Counted from the stretch's first letter, positions 25,945-34,822 are shown. The stretch is DNA of 64,000 nucleotides from Maccoyibacter intestinihominis (GCF_040096355.1 NZ_JBBMEX010000007.1:119209-183208); one strand, 5' to 3'. Numbers and translations: made by a program. Notes: a model not told the origin generated them from the sequence alone.

Positions 25945-26889
25945 TTAACTGAAATATACCAGCTCATCTTCCGGCTTTTTCGCCGGTTTTATTTCTACCG
26001 GATAAAGGACCGGTCCTTTTCCACGATACTCTTTTGCAAATTCCACTTTGACTTTTGCCGTAATCTCGATCCAGGATTTATGAGGTATCTTATCGGAATC
26101 CGGATATTTGCACTTAAATCCGATAAAGGTGATATCCTCCACGCAGCAGGTCATTGCAAAACGTCCCGGTACAAAGACTCCTTTTTTCATTTTGTCCGGG
26201 TTATAGACTAATGCTAAGAACTTGATCGTCTTTCCGTCATATTTTTTCGGATTGTCCATGGCATCGAGATACCACAGTCCGTAATCTGCATCGGATAATT
26301 CGATAAAATCCGCACTGGTGTCAAATGGAACGTCCTCCATCTCACGCTCATCTAAGGTTCCGTCTTTTCTCTCATAGACGATCTGTGCTTTCCGGTTCAG
26401 TGCTTTGACATTCCGACGGAATTTTTCCCGCGGCGTATCATCATCGCAGCGGTTAAAAATGACCACATCCGCATCAAATAACTGCTCCATGATCATTGTC
26501 CGCATATTTGCCAGATACATCTCAAAGGTTGTGGCATCGGCGGTTGCTAAGGACTGTACGACTACCCAGCCCTCTGGCAGTTCTGTCTCTTTTAGGGTGT
26601 CCATGCCCCAGGTGCCGTTATATTCGATAAAGATCACCTGCGGTTTATAAGCCTCATTGAGTTTTTCTAATGTCTTTGCATTAAAATCTTCTTCCTCATC
26701 GATCGTTGCAAGTTTTACATTGATGCCGGCTAACTTTTCTTCGTCATACTCTACATCTCCGTCCTCGCAGGCGATGATCAGTCCGCGGTCCTCTTCCGTA
26801 AAATCGTTCTCAAACAGGGTCTCTAAGATCAATGATGTCTTACCGCTGTCCATAAATCCCGTAAAGAGATATACCGGTATTTCTTCCAT
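25945..26889 (-). CDS. G3E-family GTP-binding protein (CobW-like), atypical
   Basis: A 314-residue P-loop GTPase. Walker A is TGFMDSGKTS, Walker B is in VIFIEYNGTWG and a guanine-specificity-like VIFNRCDDD is present. Unlike its neighbour it lacks the CxCC metal-binding motif and the His-rich segment. The C-terminal 100 residues (VYNPDKMKKGVFVPGRFAMT) form a different domain from CobW_C. It follows the metallochaperone gene by 29 bases in the same operon, which points to a role in metal delivery or membrane cofactor assembly. The exact client is unknown. Confidence 0.75.
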   Translation of the reverse strand: MEEIPVYLFTGFMDSGKTSLILETLFENDFTEEDRGLIIACEDGDVEYDEEKLAGINVKLATIDEEEDFNAKTLEKLNEAYKPQVIFIEYNGTWGMDTLKETELPEGWVVVQSLATADATTFEMYLANMRTMIMEQLFDADVVIFNRCDDDTPREKFRRNVKALNRKAQIVYERKDGTLDEREMEDVPFDTSADFIELSDADYGLWYLDAMDNPKKYDGKTIKFLALVYNPDKMKKGVFVPGRFAMTCCVEDITFIGFKCKYPDSDKIPHKSWIEITAKVKVEFAKEYRGKGPVLYPVEIKPAKKPEDELVYFS

Positions 26890-26918
26890 GCTGCTGCCTC
26901 CTTTCCTGTCTCGTTTTT

Positions 26919-28010
26919 CTATACCAGTTCAAACAGATGCTCTAACCGGTGCTCCTCAATATCTGTTCCGATCACGCAGAGTCTTCCCGTATAATCAGGT
27001 TCGCCCTCACGGATCTCATACTCGCCCGGAACCATATCGAAGTAAATCCAGGTTCCGTCTTCTGCCGGAACCATACCTTTTGCTCTTAAGATCGTGCCAT
27101 ATTCTTCGGTATTGCAGAATTTCTTTAAAATGTTCTCAATACCCTCTCTGGTGTATTTGTGAGGTGTCTCCTTGCCCCAGCTTGTAAATACATCGTCGGC
27201 ATGATGATGTCCATGTTCGTGATCGTGGTCATGGCAGCCGCAGGTGCAGTTCTCGCCATGTTCATGATGGTGGTCATGATCGTGATGATGCTCATGGTCG
27301 TGATGATCATGTTCATGGTCATGCTCGTGGTGATCATGATCATGATGATGGTGATGCTCATGCTCCTCTTCCTCGCGATGATGTGCTTCCGCTAAAAGTT
27401 CCGCTTCCATCGTGTCCTGACCCTCAATGACTTTTAATATCTGCTCTGCCTTGATTTCATCCCAAGGGGTGGTAATGATCGCAGCTTTTGCATTCAGCTC
27501 CTGTATCTGCTTTACGCAAAGCTCTAACTGTGCCTCAGATGCTTTCTGTGTTCTGCTTAAGACAACGGTGGTTGCATATTCAATCTGATTGTTAAAAAAT
27601 TCACCAAATGCCTTCATCTGTTTGCTGGCTTTGAGTGCATTGACAACGGTTACTAATCCGTTTAATTTGACATCCTGCTCTTTTTCAATATCCATAACGG
27701 ATTTCATGACATCCGAAAGTTTTCCAACACCGGATGGCTCGATCAGAATACGGTCCGGATGGAATTTCTCGATCACTTCGTTCAGATTCTTACCAAAGTC
27801 TCCGACTAAGGAGCAGCAGATACATCCGCTGTTCATCTCGGTAATCTCAATTCCGGCATCCTTTAAGAATCCACCGTCAATGCCGACTTCACCAAATTCG
27901 TTTTCGATCAGCACGATCTTTTCTCCCTTGAATACCTCGTCTATCATTTTTTTAATAAATGTTGTTTTTCCTGCTCCTAAGAAACCGGAAATAATATCAA
28001 TTTTTGTCAT
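26919..28010 (-). CDS. G3E GTPase metallochaperone with His-rich metal-binding insert
   Basis: A 363-residue CobW/YeiR-type GTPase. GFLGAGKTTFIKK is Walker A; the metal site GCICC (Cys63, Cys65, Cys66) follows switch I; Walker B is ILIEPSGVGK; LSRTQKA stands for the G4 motif. Residues 210-270 contain several dozen His with Asp and Glu plus CTCGC, an obvious divalent-metal store (zinc, nickel or cobalt). A CobW C-terminal domain follows. It acts in the cytoplasm, handing metal to a client protein. It heads a two-gene operon with its own promoter, which overlaps the end of the upstream ABC exporter gene. Confidence 0.87.
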   Translation of the reverse strand: MTKIDIISGFLGAGKTTFIKKMIDEVFKGEKIVLIENEFGEVGIDGGFLKDAGIEITEMNSGCICCSLVGDFGKNLNEVIEKFHPDRILIEPSGVGKLSDVMKSVMDIEKEQDVKLNGLVTVVNALKASKQMKAFGEFFNNQIEYATTVVLSRTQKASEAQLELCVKQIQELNAKAAIITTPWDEIKAEQILKVIEGQDTMEAELLAEAHHREEEEHEHHHHHDHDHHEHDHEHDHHDHEHHHDHDHHHEHGENCTCGCHDHDHEHGHHHADDVFTSWGKETPHKYTREGIENILKKFCNTEEYGTILRAKGMVPAEDGTWIYFDMVPGEYEIREGEPDYTGRLCVIGTDIEEHRLEHLFELV

Positions 28011-28029
28011 ACTATCGTCTCCTTCTTTC

Positions 28030-28057
28030 TATATACTATTGTAGCACAGCCTGTCAA
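28030..28057 (-). promoter_or_regulatory. Promoter of the G3E GTPase operon
   Basis: Minus-strand TTGACA (28052-28057), 16 bases and TATATA (28030-28035); the -35 overlaps the stop region of the ABC exporter gene. No clear Zur-type palindrome was seen. Confidence 0.5.
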
Positions 28058-29796
28058 ACTTCTTCGTCGGCAAACTGCATCCGGTAAAGACCGGCATAAA
28101 TTCCATTTTTTTTCATCAGTTCCGTATGGGTTCCCTCTTCTTCAATGCCATTCTCGGTCAGCACCAGTATCTTTTTCGCATTTCGGATAGTCGAAAGTCT
28201 ATGTGCAATGACAAAGGTTGTACGGTTTTTTGCCAGTTTTTCTAAGGATTCCTGTACGACCCGCTCACTCTCGTTATCGAGTGCGGAGGTTGCCTCATCA
28301 AAGATCAGGATCGGCGGATTCTTTAAAAATACCCTGGCAATGGAAAGACGCTGTTTCTGTCCCCCGGAAAGTTTTACGCCGCGCTGTCCGATGTCGGTGT
28401 CATAGCCATCCGGCAGTGCCATGATAAACTCATGGGCATTGGCATTTTTTGCTGCCTCTATAACTTCCTCCCTTGTCGCATCCGGTCTGCCGTAGGCAAT
28501 ATTGTCATAGACCGTTCCGACAAAAAGATAGACATCCTGCTGTACAATGCCGATATGGTCTCTTAGGCTCTTTAAGGTCAGATCCCGGACATCTTTGCCA
28601 TCCACTTTGATACTGCCACCCGTCACGTCATAAAAACGCGGGATCAGGTTGCAGAGTGTGGTTTTTCCTGCTCCGGAAGAGCCTACCAGTGCCAAATACT
28701 CTCCTGCATCCACATGTAGATCTATGTGGCTTAGTACCTTTTCTGTATTTTCCTCATACTGAAAAGACACATTTTCAAAATCAATCGTTCCTTTGACATC
28801 GGTCAGCTCTTCGCTGCCCTGACTGTCCTGTATATCCGGCTCGATCGCCAATATCTCCTGAAAACGCTCATAGCCGGAATATCCGTTCTGGAACATCTCC
28901 GCAAAGTCGATCATCGTGCGGACCGGATCGGTCATAATACTGATATAGAGTAAAAATGTGACTAAATCGGTCACGCTGACCTGTGCTTTTGTGATCAGTA
29001 TTCCACCTGCGACTAACACGATGACCGTGATCATATTGATAAATGCCGTCAGTCCCGAATGATAACCGCCCATATAGAGGTAACTGTCTTTTTTTGCAGC
29101 TAAAAATCCATCGTTGCCGACTTTGAATTTTTCTTCTTCCACACTCTCGTTTGCAAAAGATTTTACCACACGGATGCCCGATAAATTATCCTCAATCTGG
29201 GCATTGATATCGGCAATCTTCACGCGGTTTCTCGCAAAGGCTTTTTTCATTTTACGGTTAAAAAACCACGCATACAAAAACATGAACGGTATCAGTGCAA
29301 ATGCAGCAAATGTCAGTTTCGGACTGATTGTGAATAATATCACAAAGGCTCCGATAAATTTCATTGCAGAAATGACCACATTTTCCGGCCCATGATGCAA
29401 AAGCTCCGTAATATCGAACAAATCCGAAGTAATGCGTGACAGCAGTTGTCCCACCTTCTGATTGTCATAAAAGGAAAACGGCAGCTTCTGATAATGTGCA
29501 AAAATCTCTGCTCTCATATCATACTCAATCTTTGCTCCCATCACATGTCCGTAATTTGCTATAAAATAATTGCAATAGCACTGAAATAAAATCAAAACGG
29601 TCATCATCAGACCCAGTTTTAAAATTACCCGGAATGCCTCATCCGTTTCATAATATATCACAGTCGAGGTGATATAACGTACCACCAGCGGAATCACCAG
29701 TGTAATGATGGATGCCATAATTGCAAAAAACATATCTGCAAAAAAGATTTTTTTATAGGGTTTATAATAAGAAAAGATACTCTTTTTCTTCTCCAC
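28054..29796 (-). CDS. ABC exporter, fused membrane and ATPase domains (MsbA/LmrA type)
   Basis: A 580-residue half-transporter that should act as a homodimer. Six membrane helices cover about residues 15-310; the ATPase domain has Walker A GSSGAGKTT, a Q-loop in IGIVQQDVYLF, signature LSGGQKQR, Walker B ILIFDEATSALD and the switch His in VIAHRLST. It is a lipid or multidrug exporter family; the substrate cannot be assigned. The ORF begins MEKKKSIFSYYKPYKK and is followed after its stop by the metallochaperone gene, which has its own promoter. Confidence 0.88.
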   Translation of the reverse strand: MEKKKSIFSYYKPYKKIFFADMFFAIMASIITLVIPLVVRYITSTVIYYETDEAFRVILKLGLMMTVLILFQCYCNYFIANYGHVMGAKIEYDMRAEIFAHYQKLPFSFYDNQKVGQLLSRITSDLFDITELLHHGPENVVISAMKFIGAFVILFTISPKLTFAAFALIPFMFLYAWFFNRKMKKAFARNRVKIADINAQIEDNLSGIRVVKSFANESVEEEKFKVGNDGFLAAKKDSYLYMGGYHSGLTAFINMITVIVLVAGGILITKAQVSVTDLVTFLLYISIMTDPVRTMIDFAEMFQNGYSGYERFQEILAIEPDIQDSQGSEELTDVKGTIDFENVSFQYEENTEKVLSHIDLHVDAGEYLALVGSSGAGKTTLCNLIPRFYDVTGGSIKVDGKDVRDLTLKSLRDHIGIVQQDVYLFVGTVYDNIAYGRPDATREEVIEAAKNANAHEFIMALPDGYDTDIGQRGVKLSGGQKQRLSIARVFLKNPPILIFDEATSALDNESERVVQESLEKLAKNRTTFVIAHRLSTIRNAKKILVLTENGIEEEGTHTELMKKNGIYAGLYRMQFADEEV

Positions 29797-29850
29797 GTTA
29801 TCACTTCCTTTACGTTTTTATTCCGTCAACGTTTCTTATCATACCTTCTT

Positions 29851-29879
29851 TTGCCATGAAATGCAAGCTATGCTATAAT
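29851..29879 (+). promoter_or_regulatory. Promoter of the LUD-domain gene
   Basis: TTGCCA (29851-29856), 17-base spacer and TATAAT (29874-29879) with an extended TG, 38 bases before the ATG at 29917. Near-consensus. Confidence 0.7.
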
Positions 29880-29916
29880 GCTGTCAGACAATTTTTCAAA
29901 AGAAGGAGGCTTCCCT

Positions 29917-30555
29917 ATGAATCCAAAACAGACCTTTTATGAACATCAGGCAAACACGATCATTGCAAATTTAAAAAAACGTCAGATGGACGGCTTCTAC
30001 TGTCCAACCTGTAAAGACGCAGTAAAAACAGCCATGGAGCTTGTATCCACCGGCGACAGTGTAAGTTTTGGCGGCTCCATGACACTTTCCGAATCCGGTA
30101 TCATGGATGCGTTAAATGCCCGTGAAGACATCACACTCTATGACCGTTCAAAGGCTTCTACCCCGGAGGAGATCGGTACGATTTACCGCAAAGCATTTTC
30201 CTGCGACACCTATTTTATGAGCACCAATGCCATTACCTTAGACGGCGAGCTTGTCAACACGGACGGCAACGGCAACCGCGTGGCTGCTCTGATTTTCGGT
30301 CCGGCACAGGTCATTATTGTCTGTGGCATGAACAAAGTTGCAACGGATACAGACGCTGCTATCGCAAGAGTACGCAACATCGCCTCTCCACCAAACTGCA
30401 ACCGTTTGAACAGAAAGACTCCATGTGCCACCACCGGTGTCTGTGCAGACTGTCTTTCCCCTGAGTGCATCTGTAACCATACCGTAATTACCAGACGCTG
30501 TGGTACGCCGCACCGGATTAAAGTGCTGTTAGTCGGGGAGGAACTTGGGTATTAA
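29917..30555 (+). CDS. LUD-domain protein (LutC/YkgG family)
   Basis: A 212-residue cytoplasmic protein of the DUF162/LUD family (QTFYEHQANTIIANLKKRQ, VSFGGSMTLSESGI, IYDR-like LYDRSKASTPEE). Founders are LutB/LutC, needed for lactate utilisation, but single clostridial members have no established reaction. The C-terminus carries a Cys cluster (CADCLSPECIC) that could bind a metal or Fe-S centre. The ATG at 29917 is chosen because GGAGG lies eight bases before it; an upstream in-frame ATG at 29878 overlaps the promoter. It is a single gene with its own promoter and terminator. Confidence 0.82.
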   Translation: MNPKQTFYEHQANTIIANLKKRQMDGFYCPTCKDAVKTAMELVSTGDSVSFGGSMTLSESGIMDALNAREDITLYDRSKASTPEEIGTIYRKAFSCDTYFMSTNAITLDGELVNTDGNGNRVAALIFGPAQVIIVCGMNKVATDTDAAIARVRNIASPPNCNRLNRKTPCATTGVCADCLSPECICNHTVITRRCGTPHRIKVLLVGEELGY

Positions 30556-30578
30556 AAAAATACCGGTAACATGATAAA

Positions 30579-30611
30579 AGGAGAGGATGCTATGATACGC
30601 ATACCTCTCCT
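30579..30611. terminator. Bidirectional terminator between the LUD gene and greA
   Basis: AGGAGAGGATGC pairs with GCAT-A-CCTCTCCT around an eight-base loop. On the minus strand it is followed by TTTTATC and would end greA; on the plus strand by GCTTTGCTTTT. Confidence 0.7.
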
Positions 30612-30627
30612 GCTTTGCTTTTCACAC

Positions 30628-31131
30628 TTAATACTTCCGGATACTATCCTCCGCTTCATCATCAGACTTCTCAATGGCACGAATCTCCAGATAGTAGCCG
30701 GCATTCTCATTGACCTTGACATACACGCGGTCACCGACCTTGGCTCCGCGGATGGCTTTGCCGATCGGAGATTCAATGCTGATATAATTTTTCAGGGAAT
30801 TGCCGCGTACACTGGTCACTAATTTGTAGACCTCTTCCTCGTCATCATCCTCAAAATAAACGGTTACCCTATTGTTCAGTCCGACCTCGTCCATCTTTGA
30901 CTCATCCGAAATGACGCTTGCCGTCTTTAACATTCTCTCTAAATACCGGATACGGCTCTCATTTTTATTCTTTTCCTTTTTCGCTGCATGGTACTCAAAA
31001 TTTTCACTCAGATCGCCCTGCGCTCTTGCTTCCTTTACGGATTCGATGAGCTCCTTGCGAAGTACCAGCCTGCGGTATTCAATCTCTTCTTCAATTTTTT
31101 TCACATCGCTCTTTGTAAGCTGTTCTCTCAA
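30628..31131 (-). CDS. greA: GreA-type transcript cleavage factor
   Basis: A 167-residue cytoplasmic factor that rescues stalled RNA polymerase by stimulating transcript cleavage. The N-terminal coiled coil carries the GreA signature EARAQGDLSENFEYHAAKKE with the acidic tip residues; the C-terminal FKBP-like domain reads ISIESPIGKAIRGAKVGD. The usual length is about 158 residues; an acidic tail (KSDDEAEDS) is extra. The start is TTG after AGGGAG, with no better alternative. It lies 34 bases after argS on the same strand, so it may be co-transcribed. Confidence 0.85.
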   Translation of the reverse strand: MREQLTKSDVKKIEEEIEYRRLVLRKELIESVKEARAQGDLSENFEYHAAKKEKNKNESRIRYLERMLKTASVISDESKMDEVGLNNRVTVYFEDDDEEEVYKLVTSVRGNSLKNYISIESPIGKAIRGAKVGDRVYVKVNENAGYYLEIRAIEKSDDEAEDSIRKY

Positions 31132-31165
31132 AATTCTCCCTCTTTTCCTGTTTCCACTCTAATGC

Positions 31166-32935
31166 TTACATCTTCTCCGGTGCTTCAAATCCAAGCAGGT
31201 CGATGCAGATTTCCAATGCAGATTTTGTCAGTTCTAACAGACGGATATATCCTGCCTGTACCGCTGCATCTTCCTCCGCCATGATCTTTGTCTCATGGTA
31301 AAAATGGTTAAATGCGTTAGACAGATCATAGATATATGCACAGAGTTTATGCGGTGCTTTCTCCTCATATGCATTTTCCATTACAGCATTAAACTTTGAT
31401 AACTCTAACATCAATGCTTTTTCACTGTCGGAATGTGCAGGCTGTATCACAGCATCTTTTGCACTCTTACCTGCCTCGGCATATTTTGCTAAGATCGACT
31501 TGATACGCACGATGGTATATAAAATATATGGTCCTGTATTTCCTTCAAAAGAAGTGAAACGATCAATATCAAAAATGTAATCTTTAGATGCCTGATTGCT
31601 TAAATCTCCATATTTGATTGCAGAAAGTGCTACGATCTTTGCTGTTTTTTCTGCTTCGTTCGGGTCTACCGTATGGTTCTCCGTAATCTTTTCGTACATC
31701 TTCTCGTTGATATTTTTCATCAGCATTTCTAAACGCATAACGCCGCCTTCACGGGTCTTAAACGGTTTTCCGTCCTTGCCGTTCATCGTACCAAAACCTA
31801 AGAACTCTAATTTGGTATCCTCCGGTACAATTCCGGTCTTTTTCGCACAACGGAATACCTGTACAAAATGCAGTTCCTGACGCTTGTCTACCACATAGAT
31901 AACCTCATCCGGGTGGTAGTCCTGCTCACGCATGATCAAAGTTGCTAAGTCTGTTGTTGTATACAAAGATGCGCCATCGGATTTTAGGATAATACACGGC
32001 GGGATTTCTTTTGTATCCTCTTCTTTTGCAACATCTACTACCAGTGCGCCGTCACTCATGTAGGCAAATCCGTCTTTTTTCATCTGTTCTACCATATCCG
32101 GAATGTATGGCTGGGCATCGGATTCGCCCTTCCACAGTTCAAAAGATACATTCAGATTTTCGTAATTTTTCTTTAAGTCTGTTACGGAAACATTTAAAAT
32201 GTGGGAAAGCAGTGCCTGATATCCTCTCCGTCCTGCCTGCAATTCAGAGGTTGCTTTCATGGCTGCTTCTTTGTATGCCTCATCCTCTTTGGATTTTGCA
32301 CTTGCAGTCGGATAGATCTCCTCTAACTCTGAAATGGTAAACGGTGCTTCTTTCGGATATTCTCCGGTATAGTTCTCATCATAATATACAAGCTCCGGTT
32401 TACGCTCTCTAAGCTCGGTAATGATCAGACCCATCTGGAGTCCCCAGTCACCTAAATGCACATCACCGATTACCTCATGTCCCATAAATTTTCCAATACG
32501 TTTGATACTCTCACCGATAATTGCAGAACGTAAGTGTCCGACATGCAGCGGTTTTGCAACATTCGGTCCGCCGTAATCAATGATGATCGTCTTTGGGTTC
32601 TTTGCTTTTTCACATCCAAGTCTTTCTTCATCTTTCTGCATAGACTGCATATAGGATGCAAGATATTCCTTTGATAAGATCAGATTTAAAAATCCCGGTT
32701 TCACGGAATCTACCGACTCAAACATCTCGCTCTGCTTTAATTCCTCTGCTACCTTATCTGAGATCATAAACGGTGCACAGTGGTATTCCTTTGCGGCAGC
32801 CAATGCACCGTTGCACTGGTACTCGCACAGATCCGGGCGGTTTGAAAGTGTCACTCTTGCATATTTTTCATCGTAACCGCAGGCTATAAATGCCTTAGTC
32901 ACTTCCCCTGTAATTAAATCCAGCATTTTTTCCAT
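31166..32935 (-). CDS. argS: Arginyl-tRNA synthetase
   Basis: A 589-residue class I synthetase that charges tRNA-Arg. The HIGH-type motif appears in GGPNVAKPLHVGHLRS near residue 135, the additional N-terminal domain precedes it, and the DALR anticodon-binding domain lies at the C-terminus (YIYDLSNAFNHFYHETKIM). The ATG at 32935 follows AAGGAG by eight bases. It has its own promoter and a leader hairpin; greA is downstream. Confidence 0.93.
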   Translation of the reverse strand: MEKMLDLITGEVTKAFIACGYDEKYARVTLSNRPDLCEYQCNGALAAAKEYHCAPFMISDKVAEELKQSEMFESVDSVKPGFLNLILSKEYLASYMQSMQKDEERLGCEKAKNPKTIIIDYGGPNVAKPLHVGHLRSAIIGESIKRIGKFMGHEVIGDVHLGDWGLQMGLIITELRERKPELVYYDENYTGEYPKEAPFTISELEEIYPTASAKSKEDEAYKEAAMKATSELQAGRRGYQALLSHILNVSVTDLKKNYENLNVSFELWKGESDAQPYIPDMVEQMKKDGFAYMSDGALVVDVAKEEDTKEIPPCIILKSDGASLYTTTDLATLIMREQDYHPDEVIYVVDKRQELHFVQVFRCAKKTGIVPEDTKLEFLGFGTMNGKDGKPFKTREGGVMRLEMLMKNINEKMYEKITENHTVDPNEAEKTAKIVALSAIKYGDLSNQASKDYIFDIDRFTSFEGNTGPYILYTIVRIKSILAKYAEAGKSAKDAVIQPAHSDSEKALMLELSKFNAVMENAYEEKAPHKLCAYIYDLSNAFNHFYHETKIMAEEDAAVQAGYIRLLELTKSALEICIDLLGFEAPEKM

Positions 32936-32964
32936 AAAAGTATCTCCTTATATCACCACATCAA

Positions 32965-32988
32965 AGAGGGTAAGATGACTTACCCTCT
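32965..32988. other. Perfect hairpin in the argS leader
   Basis: AGAGGGTAAG-ATGA-CTTACCCTCT, a ten-bp stem with a four-base loop, lies between the argS promoter and the start codon. Only three T residues follow it on the minus strand, so it is either a weak terminator for the gene upstream or a leader structure of argS. Confidence 0.6.
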
Positions 32989-33002
32989 GCATAATCTATT
33001 AT

Positions 33003-33031
33003 AGTATAATACTTTTTGAAATCCCGTGCAA
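33003..33031 (-). promoter_or_regulatory. Promoter of argS
   Basis: Minus-strand TTGCAC (33026-33031), 17 bases, TATACT (33003-33008). Confidence 0.6.
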
Positions 33032-33045
33032 GTTCTGGCAGAAAC

Positions 33046-33456
33046 TTAAGAGAAAAAGTTCTCAGCAATCGTATAGCTCTCTGTTTCCTTGATACCGCCG
33101 GTTAAAAAATGTGCCATATCTTTATTGAAAAAGTGCATTTCGACACCACCCTGCTCATCTGCAAGTACGAACTCATCGTCTTTGATGTAACCGTCATCTA
33201 ATAAGTATTTTGCAAATACGCAGATGCCGCCTTCATACTGCTCTGCTTCTCTTCCGCTCTTGTCATACATCCGCACTACGATCTTGCCGTCATCTAAGAT
33301 CGGTCCATACAGTAAACCGACTGCATTGCTTCCAAAATTTCTCTTACAGAGCATTTCGATATTACGCTCCTGTAAGTGGATGTCATTTTTATTCGGATCT
33401 AAGATCAGGTAGTTGTTACCTCTTCCTCTATATTTCTTTAATGTGATCGTTTCCAT
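33046..33456 (-). CDS. Half-length DapF-like protein lacking the catalytic cysteine
   Basis: A 136-residue protein matching only the first domain of diaminopimelate epimerase (normally about 275 residues). Recognisable parts are YRGRGNNYLILD, LCKRNFGSNAVGLLYGP, VRMYDKSGREAEQYEGG and FAKYLLDDGY. In true DapF the last region reads E-x-CGNGIRCFAKY; here Tyr74 stands where the catalytic Cys belongs, and the second Cys position is Val. The second domain with the other catalytic Cys is absent. The frame is otherwise intact with GGAGTGCAGG-type ribosome site, so it may be a maintained non-enzymatic protein rather than fresh decay. No partner half is nearby. Confidence 0.7.
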   Translation of the reverse strand: METITLKKYRGRGNNYLILDPNKNDIHLQERNIEMLCKRNFGSNAVGLLYGPILDDGKIVVRMYDKSGREAEQYEGGICVFAKYLLDDGYIKDDEFVLADEQGGVEMHFFNKDMAHFLTGGIKETESYTIAENFFS

Positions 33457-33626
33457 AAACCTGCACTCCTTTCGCTCTGCCTTTGTTTTATCTTTTATCT
33501 ATACTTTATTATATTTTATTTTTTTGCATTTTCCAGTGTATTTTGTGCTTGAAAATATGCAAAAAGTGCTGTAGGATAGTGTTAGAGCATTTGTGTGTAA
33601 TTAAAATAATTTTTTTATTTTGGGAT

Positions 33627-33704
33627 ATGTGCGTGTTTGTTGACGATTCTGCTATTTTCCGGTGTAGCGGTCAAATATGCTGAATCGCCAACGAACACTG
33701 CACA
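33627..33704. repeat. Long imperfect hairpin in the intergenic region before the AraC gene
   Basis: GTGTTTGTTGACGATTC (33633-33649) pairs with GAATCGCCAACGAACAC (33682-33698) with two wobble-type mismatches and flanking GTGC/GCAC. The 379-base region 33457-33835 is otherwise AT-rich and contains no gene; a TATAAT at 33795-33800 is the likely -10 of the AraC gene. Confidence 0.55.
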
Positions 33705-33835
33705 GCTAAGCAAAAGAATATTTTATTCATTATACTCACACAAATTCTTTTTTTATCGTACTCATATCATAAAACACAGGATAAAACAGACTATTATAAT
33801 AACCAGATATCACCATGCAGGGAGGAATTTTTCAG

Positions 33836-34699
33836 ATGTATCCACCGGAAGAGAATTTAAGAAGTGGTTATTTACAACAGAATTTCAGGTTATTTCATTT
33901 AAAGGACAAAAAGGAGCAGCAGTTTGACTTTCACTACCACGATTTTGACAAGATTGTGATTTTTTTATCAGGCAAGGTTACTTATATTGTGGAAGGGAAG
34001 TCTTACCACTTAAAGCCTTGGGATATTCTTTTAGTGCCGCACCACGACATCCACAAACCGGTCATTGACGGCAGCAGTGTCTATGAGCGTATTGTCATCT
34101 GGGTGAAAAATGAATTTATGGAAAAACAGCACCGCAAGAACTGTGACCTCTCCTCCTGTTTTCAGGAAAGTCTTGACCGCAGCTTTAACCTGATCCGCGT
34201 CCGCTCTTCCCTGCAATCGGAGATCCAGACGATCATCGCCAATTTAGAGGACAGTCTGCGCAGTGCGGAATTTGGCAGTGAGTTATTAAGTGACACTTAT
34301 TTTTTGCAACTCTTAGTCTACATTAACCGCGTGTTTTTAGATGCTTCTTTTACAAACGATGAGACGGATCTGACCTATGACAAGCAGATCACGGAATTAC
34401 TCAAATATATCAACTCTCATTTAGGGGAAGATTTATCGAATGAAACGCTTGCGAACCGGCTGTATTTAAGCAAATATTACCTGATGCACCGCTTTAAGGA
34501 AGAAACTGGTTACACCTTACACAGCTATATTGAACAAAAAAGGCTGTTACACGCCTCCGAACTGATCAAGGAAGGTGTCCCAGCCATGAAAGCCGCCCAG
34601 GAGTGCGGCTTCAAAGAATATTCTACTTTTTTAAGGGCGTTCAAACGCAACTTTCATATTTCTCCAAAGGAATTACTGACGGATGTAAATGCCCTGTGA
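33836..34699 (+). CDS. AraC-family transcriptional regulator with cupin domain
   Basis: A 287-residue regulator. The N-terminal cupin (about 15-105: HYHDFDKIVIFLSGKVTYIV, then LKPWDILLVPHHDIH) would bind a small molecule, often a sugar; two C-terminal AraC helix-turn-helix motifs cover about 190-287 (LANRLYLSKYYLMHRFKEET and AAQECGFKEYSTFLRAFKR). ATG 33836 is preferred to 33815 because GGAGG at 33821-33825 precedes it by ten bases. No metabolic operon is adjacent, so its target is unknown. Its last 27 bases overlap a small convergent gene. Confidence 0.85.
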   Translation: MYPPEENLRSGYLQQNFRLFHLKDKKEQQFDFHYHDFDKIVIFLSGKVTYIVEGKSYHLKPWDILLVPHHDIHKPVIDGSSVYERIVIWVKNEFMEKQHRKNCDLSSCFQESLDRSFNLIRVRSSLQSEIQTIIANLEDSLRSAEFGSELLSDTYFLQLLVYINRVFLDASFTNDETDLTYDKQITELLKYINSHLGEDLSNETLANRLYLSKYYLMHRFKEETGYTLHSYIEQKRLLHASELIKEGVPAMKAAQECGFKEYSTFLRAFKRNFHISPKELLTDVNAL

Positions 34700-34822
34700 T
34701 TCTATAAAATCCTGCAACTCGTCCTGTGCATCCTGTGACCATTCCGGATTTAACTCCTTTTTTGTCTTTTCCTGCTCTTTTTGTTCCTCGCTCCGTTCCT
34801 GTCTCTTTGCAACATCACTCAT
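34673..34822 (-). CDS. Small charged protein of unknown function (49 aa)
   Basis: A 49-residue frame, MSDVAKRQERSEEQKEQEK at the start and ending in ESQGIYIRQ, with a good GAGGAG ribosome site six bases upstream. It begins seven bases after the stop of the 129-residue gene, so the two are probably translated from one mRNA. It overlaps the 3' end of the convergent AraC gene by 27 bases. Highly charged, helical and without Cys or membrane segments. I do not recognise it. Confidence 0.55.
   Translation of the reverse strand: MSDVAKRQERSEEQKEQEKTKKELNPEWSQDAQDELQDFIESQGIYIRQ

Noticed and set aside
27125..27395. Low-complexity Met/Ile-rich and Met/Val-rich frames on both strands
   Set aside because: They are frame shadows of the His-rich repeat in the metallochaperone gene, without ribosome sites.
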